Below are positions 33,064 through 36,226 of a stretch of DNA of 36,226 nt, piece after piece. The position numbers and the translations under genes were made by a program. Location of the stretch: the NCBI RefSeq assembly GCF_001469865.1, contig NZ_LOPV01000277.1, forward strand, positions 1 through 36,226, written 5' to 3'. Source of the stretch: Haloferax profundi. GTDB taxonomy: Archaea > Halobacteriota > Halobacteria > Halobacteriales > Haloferacaceae. The number at the start of each line of letters is the position of its first letter. Position 1 is the stretch's first letter. The notes below the pieces were generated by a model, which was given only the letters and a program-made list of their open reading frames with translations, searched no databases and was not told where the DNA came from.

Positions 33064-33189
33064 GTGGCAACGCGAAAGACAATCTCCATCCGCGACGACC
33101 AAGAGGAATGGATTCAGGACAACCACCTGAGCCTCTCCTCGTTCGTCCAAGAGAAATTGGACGAACTCATCGAGGAACGAGAATCATAG
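33064..33189 (+). CDS. 41-residue ribbon-helix-helix-like protein ahead of tnpB
   Basis: A tiny gene beginning with GTG: MATRKTISIRDDQEEWIQDN, then a helix-rich end to EERES. The pattern, a basic beta strand (RKTISIRDDQ), a first helix (EEWIQDNH), a turn (LSLSS) and a second helix (FVQEKLDELIEE), matches a CopG/Arc-type ribbon-helix-helix DNA-binding fold. Such proteins bind as dimers and often repress their own promoters. It is followed without a gap by the tnpB ATG (stop 33187-33189, ATG 33190), so the two are translated in series. Other frames in this interval give only short peptides. The fold is inferred from pattern only. A role as repressor of tnpB is a hypothesis. Confidence 0.65.
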   Translation: MATRKTISIRDDQEEWIQDNHLSLSSFVQEKLDELIEERES

Positions 33190-34478
33190 ATGCACTACAA
33201 CTACAAGTATCGACTCGACCCACCGGAAGCCCTCACCGAGACGCTTCTGCACCATGTCGATACTTGTAGACAACTCTACAACCACGTTCTCTACAAACTC
33301 AACGAGACAGACGACATTCCAGCCCGATACAAGGTACAGGGGACACTACCCGGCCTCAAATCGTGGTGGAACGACCTGAACGACATTCACTCGAAAGTGT
33401 TACAGATGGTCGTCAAGCGCGTCTACGACAATCTCTCCACCCTCAAAGCGCAGAAGGAAAACGGACGTGCGGTTGGAATGCTCAAGTGGAAACCGCCTCG
33501 GGAGTATCGGTCGCTCACCTACAACCAGTCCAGCTTCAAACTCAAAAATACGAGTGGTCGGCCTGTCCTGTGGTTGAGCAAAATCGGTGAGATACCCATC
33601 GCTCTCCACCGAGATGTTCCTGAGAACGCGACCATCAAACAGGTCACGGTCAAGCAAGAACCCACGGGCGAGTGGTTCGCTACCTTCGGCATTGACATGG
33701 ACGAAGACACTCCCGAGAAGCCGGAGAATCCAGAGCGAGTCGTCGGAATCGACGTTGGCATCCTGAAGTACGCACATGATACGGACGGAACTGCTGTCGA
33801 GTCACCAGACCTCTCCGACGAGCGTAAACGGTTGGGACGTGCCCAACGCGAACTCTCTCGGAAAGAACACGGCTCGAACAACTGGGAGAACAACGCAAGA
33901 CCGTCGCTCGGCGCTATGCCGACCTGAAGCGCAAGCGCCGAGACTTCCTCCACAAGTTGTCGAACTATTACGCCCGTGAGTACGACCTTGTAGCGGTCGA
34001 GGACTTGGACGTGAAGGGACTGGTCGAACTACCGGGTAACTCTCGAAATAGAGCCGGTGCCTCGTGGGGAATATTTCTCCGAATGCTCGAATACAAGTGC
34101 GAACGGGAAGGAACGCACTTTGTCGCCGTAGACCCACGAGGAACGACCAAAGAGTGCGCGTCGTGTGGTGTCGAGACGAATAAACCGCTGTGGGTTCGAG
34201 AGCATTCGTGTCCGTCGTGTGGATTCGAGGCGGACAGAGACGCGAATGCGTCGTGGAACATCCTTTCTCGCGGTCTCAAAGATGTAGGAGTGGGACACTC
34301 CGAATCAACGCCTGCGGAGACTGCACTCCCTACAGACACCGATTCAGTGTCTGCAAAGCGCGTCATGGAAACAGGAAGCCCCATCACCAGAAGTCACAAA
34401 CTTCTGGTTAGTAGTCAGAACTCTGGGAGTTCTGACGACACCCTCAAGAAGCGAACCACGTCAGCGGTTAGCGAGTAG
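33190..34478 (+). pseudogene. tnpB: TnpB-type RNA-guided endonuclease gene with a one-base frameshift
   Basis: A full-length TnpB is encoded in two frames. From 33190 the frame gives MHYNYKYRLDPPEALTETLL through VVGIDVGILKYA (RuvC D188) to the WEN near 33891, then quickly stops at 33927. The homologous sequence continues in the next frame at EQRKTVARRYADLKRKRR, then LVAVEDLDVKGL (catalytic Glu), the zinc ribbon CASC...CPSC, and EADRDANASWN (final Asp), ending at 34478. One missing base at about 33889-33891 (GAGAA-CAACGC) explains this. The catalytic triad is intact apart from the frame. A recent loss, a sequencing error, or rarely a programmed shift are possible. There is no slippery heptamer at the site. 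The 3' end doubles as a hairpin-rich RNA region. Confidence 0.88.
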
Positions 34479-34490
34479 GGTGGGGTAGTT
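34333..34490 (+). ncRNA. Candidate omega (guide) RNA scaffold at the second tnpB 3' end
   Basis: Consecutive stems are packed into about 140 bases: CAGACAC/GTGTCTG (34333-34339/34347-34353), ACCAGAAGT/ACTTCTGGT with a 5-base loop (34386-34394/34400-34408), GTCAGAACTC/GAGTTCTGAC with a TGG loop (34414-34423/34427-34436), and a weaker AACC/GGTT hairpin (34454-34457/34466-34469). They overlap the last coding part of tnpB, as omega RNAs do. The guide would begin just past the element's right end, probably about 34480-34500. The RNA itself is inferred from structure and place only. Confidence 0.45.
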
Positions 34491-34530
34491 CACGTGTACG
34501 CGATTCGTCTACGATATCGCACGAGCGACA

Positions 34531-35325
34531 TCACTCGTACTGCGCTTTCGCCTCGTCGGCGTACTTGTCTGCGAGACGTGTCGGTTCGGGGAGTTTGTAG
34601 TCCCCGGAGAGGCGTGAGACGAGGTCGACTGCCGTCTCCGCCGAGAGTCGGTGACCGGGGCTGACGTACAGCGGATTCACGATTGGCCGCGAGTCGTACT
34701 GCCGCGACTGAAATGCGTATCCTATCGTCGTCTCGGGCGTAGCCGGATGCCCACCGACAGAATCGACCGAGTCGTCCGCGCGAACCGGCGTCCGCCAACC
34801 CTCAGGTCGGCCGTCTACGGCTTCGTCGGGAGTCCCGCAGAGCAGTGACTTCGCGACGCCGATACTCGGCACGTCGCAGACGACGCCGAGATGTGTGGCG
34901 AGTCCGGCCTGCCGGAAGTGGATGCGACCCGACCCGTCGAAGACGAGGAGGTCCGGGTCACTGTCGAGTTTGGCGAGTGCGTCGAGGATGGGTCCACCTT
35001 CGCGGAACGAGAGGAGACCGGGTACGTACGGCAAGTCGAGTTCGGAGACGGCGTGGACGCGTTCGACCACCTCGCCGCCGCGCAGGACGACGACGGCGCT
35101 CAGGGCGTGGTCGTCGAGGAACGACTGGTCGATGCCGGCGACGAGTGGCGGGTTAGAGACGCCCGAGAGCGTCGTCTCCGCAGGGTCACCCAGCGAAACA
35201 CTCGTCGGGTCGAACGACAGGTCGTCTTCGAAGACGGCCGTCTCCGCGACACGCCGTTGGAGAGACTCCATGTCGGCGCGGGAGAGGCCGGGTCGCGGCG
35301 CGAGTTCGGGATGGACCTGCTGCAT
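34531..35325 (-). CDS. nfi: Endonuclease V (deoxyinosine-specific)
   Basis: Endonuclease V nicks DNA (or RNA) one base 3' of inosine. The 264-residue protein has VAGIDQSFLD (metal-binding D66), LPYVPGLLSFREGG (wedge loop and E109), and LLVFDGSGRIHFRQAGLATHLGV (D130), the three acid positions known for the family. In the last motif FDGHG / AHPR of bacteria reads FDGSG / IHFR. The SIGVAKSLLCG loop follows. An acidic haloarchaeal insertion is in the middle. It begins six bases after the rhomboid gene stop on the same strand, so the two are likely co-transcribed. Its own stop is 52 bases from the second TnpB element. Confidence 0.93.
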   Translation of the reverse strand: MQQVHPELAPRPGLSRADMESLQRRVAETAVFEDDLSFDPTSVSLGDPAETTLSGVSNPPLVAGIDQSFLDDHALSAVVVLRGGEVVERVHAVSELDLPYVPGLLSFREGGPILDALAKLDSDPDLLVFDGSGRIHFRQAGLATHLGVVCDVPSIGVAKSLLCGTPDEAVDGRPEGWRTPVRADDSVDSVGGHPATPETTIGYAFQSRQYDSRPIVNPLYVSPGHRLSAETAVDLVSRLSGDYKLPEPTRLADKYADEAKAQYE

Positions 35326-35331
35326 CGACTC

Positions 35332-36225
35332 TCAGAAGCGGCCGCCACCGCCGGGGCCACGACGCATTCCGCCGCCGAGCGACATCTCACTGGGGACGTT
35401 CCGCTTGCCTTTCACGCGTTGGCCGTAGGCGAGGCCGATGACGAGGCCGACGAGGTGAGCGAAGTGCGCGACGTTCCCTTGCCCGGCCGTCGCGGCCGTC
35501 CCCGGCGAGAGGAAGAACACGACAGAGAGGGCCGCGAACCCGAAGGTAAAGAGCCACAGTGGGATGGGGATGAGGAAGTACAGGTAGATACGGAGCCCGG
35601 GGTTTAGAACCGTGAGGACGCCGAGGACGGCGAAGACAGCACCCGACGCTCCGAGAACCGACGTGGTGACGCCCGGCGTCAAGATAAGGGCGCTCCCGAC
35701 GTGTGAGAGTCCAGCGAGTGCGCCAGCGCCGACGAACAAGAGGGCGAACTTCCGGGACCCGATGTACCGTTCGACCGGCGGGCCGAAGAAGTACAGCACG
35801 ATGCTGTTCCCGACGATGTGGTAGAACGAGAACGGACTGTGCGAGAACACCGAGGTGACCCACGTCCAGACGTACAGCGGGTTCTGTGTGCTCAGCGTGA
35901 AGAGCGCGCTGAACGTTCCGAATGGAAGCAGTCCGTTTTGCATCCCCAGAATCACGAGCCACTCGAAGAGGAACATCACCCACATGATTGCGAGGAACAG
36001 GTAGGCCATGTTGCCCCGGAAGTAGCCGAGGAACCCACCTGTACTCGTCAGTGAGTCCAGAATCCCGCTGGTCCGACGCTTCTCCGTCCGAACAGAGTCG
36101 TCGAAGTTACTCTCGAAGATACCAGAGGGGTCGTCCCACTCCGAGAGCCCCGGGCAGTCGTGGTTCTCGGGAAGTCGGTGTTCAGCACAGAACGTGCCGC
36201 CACACCGCGAACAACGGTACGGCAG
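35332..36225 (-). CDS. AN1-type zinc finger-rhomboid protease (N-terminus outside window)
   Basis: The reading frame runs off the right edge of the window; 297 residues are visible. The first part is an AN1-type zinc finger (CSRCGGTFCAEHRLPENHDC) followed by a linker. Six or so membrane helices then form a rhomboid domain: HIVGNSIVLYFFGPPVE (His and Asn), the catalytic Ser in LGASGAVFAV, and the catalytic His in NVAHFAHLVGLVIG, with a Gly-rich tail. Rhomboids cleave membrane proteins within the bilayer. The in-frame ATG at 36009 is not taken as start because the upstream part is clearly homologous zinc-finger sequence. The zinc finger-rhomboid fusion is known in haloarchaea. Only the last codons before the edge are missing, about 5-10 residues. 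Confidence 0.92.
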   Translation of the reverse strand: MPYRCSRCGGTFCAEHRLPENHDCPGLSEWDDPSGIFESNFDDSVRTEKRRTSGILDSLTSTGGFLGYFRGNMAYLFLAIMWVMFLFEWLVILGMQNGLLPFGTFSALFTLSTQNPLYVWTWVTSVFSHSPFSFYHIVGNSIVLYFFGPPVERYIGSRKFALLFVGAGALAGLSHVGSALILTPGVTTSVLGASGAVFAVLGVLTVLNPGLRIYLYFLIPIPLWLFTFGFAALSVVFFLSPGTAATAGQGNVAHFAHLVGLVIGLAYGQRVKGKRNVPSEMSLGGGMRRGPGGGGRF

Positions 36226-36226
36226 G

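Larger units (their letters stand above)
32965..34490 (+). mobile_element. Second IS200/IS605-type element, with an RHH-like gene and frameshifted tnpB
   Basis: Boundaries are approximate. A bulged hairpin at 32971-33000 (GTCCCT/AGGGAC plus CTCC/GGGG) marks a likely left end. Two 9-base direct repeats follow, then a 41-residue RHH-like gene, then tnpB, whose 3' end carries several strong hairpins (34333-34472). No tnpA is present. It lies between the SDR gene and endonuclease V. The TnpB is not a copy of the one at 14810: the N-terminal halves differ and the left-end hairpins are unrelated in sequence. The element therefore came separately. Confidence 0.65.

Noticed and set aside
33880-33930. 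Programmed ribosomal frameshift in the second tnpB
   Set aside because: No slippery heptamer, stop-codon context or downstream pseudoknot was seen near the break. A one-base deletion explains the sequence simply, so a pseudogene is preferred.
1-36226. CRISPR array
   Set aside because: No series of near-identical 25-40 base repeats with regular spacers was seen. The closest is the 24-base coding repeat at 20843-20905, which is in a protein gene.

Overview
The window is chromosomal DNA of a halophilic archaeon (class Halobacteria). The evidence is high GC, very acidic proteins, short or leaderless 5' ends with TATA-like boxes about 25-35 bases before many starts, and archaeal information-processing genes (ribosomal proteins S27e and L44e, aIF2-alpha, Nop10, Spt5, SecE, FtsZ1, initiator tRNA-Met). 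Gene content and order (smc-scpA; the L44e/S27e/aIF2-alpha/nop10 cluster; a chorismate-aminating operon; dtdA-ftsZ1-secE-spt5) look like Haloferax or a close relative. This is from memory of gene order, not from a search.

Layout. 1-3050: the end of smc and scpA (chromosome condensation). 3093-8619: a CBS protein, MTA phosphorylase, an AEC transporter, a phosphoribosyltransferase, a small zinc protein and a PhzF protein, then a PAC2-family protein. 8693-10177 (minus): a translation and rRNA-modification operon, L44e, S27e, aIF2-alpha, Nop10. 10450-14398: a small haloarchaeal protein, then a large DUF2298 membrane protein, a family 2 glycosyltransferase and a GtrA protein, probably cell-surface glycan functions. 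14459-14533: initiator tRNA-Met. 14534-16980: an accessory patch with an intact TnpB-type element and an AT-rich orphan membrane gene between inverted repeats. 16992-22077: a Rieske protein, a pabB-pabA-pabC-like operon, an acidic helix-hairpin-helix protein and aroE. The last links to the chorismate branch. 22285-24705: two neighbouring cation exchangers. 24799-28208: dtdA, ftsZ1, secE, spt5. 28347-32925: a zinc-finger protein, a PHP protein, a YdjM-like membrane hydrolase, CinA, a Get3/ArsA ATPase and an SDR oxidoreductase. 32965-34490: a second TnpB element, frameshifted, with a 41-residue ribbon-helix-helix-like gene directly ahead of it. 34531-36226: endonuclease V and an AN1 zinc finger-rhomboid protease that runs off the end.

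Most of the window is conserved core. The unusual material is in the two TnpB patches. Patch one follows the initiator tRNA: an 11-base copy of the tRNA 3' end recurs about 1.66 kb downstream, the element has nested hairpins at both ends, and a 13-base perfect inverted repeat encloses an AT-rich gene of unknown function. Patch two pairs a tiny RHH-like protein with tnpB without a spacer. Two 9-base direct repeats flank a TATA-like hexamer upstream, and three to four hairpins crowd the tnpB 3' end where a guide (omega) RNA scaffold is expected. This fits a self-regulated RNA-guided nuclease module and is the best candidate here for an undescribed system.
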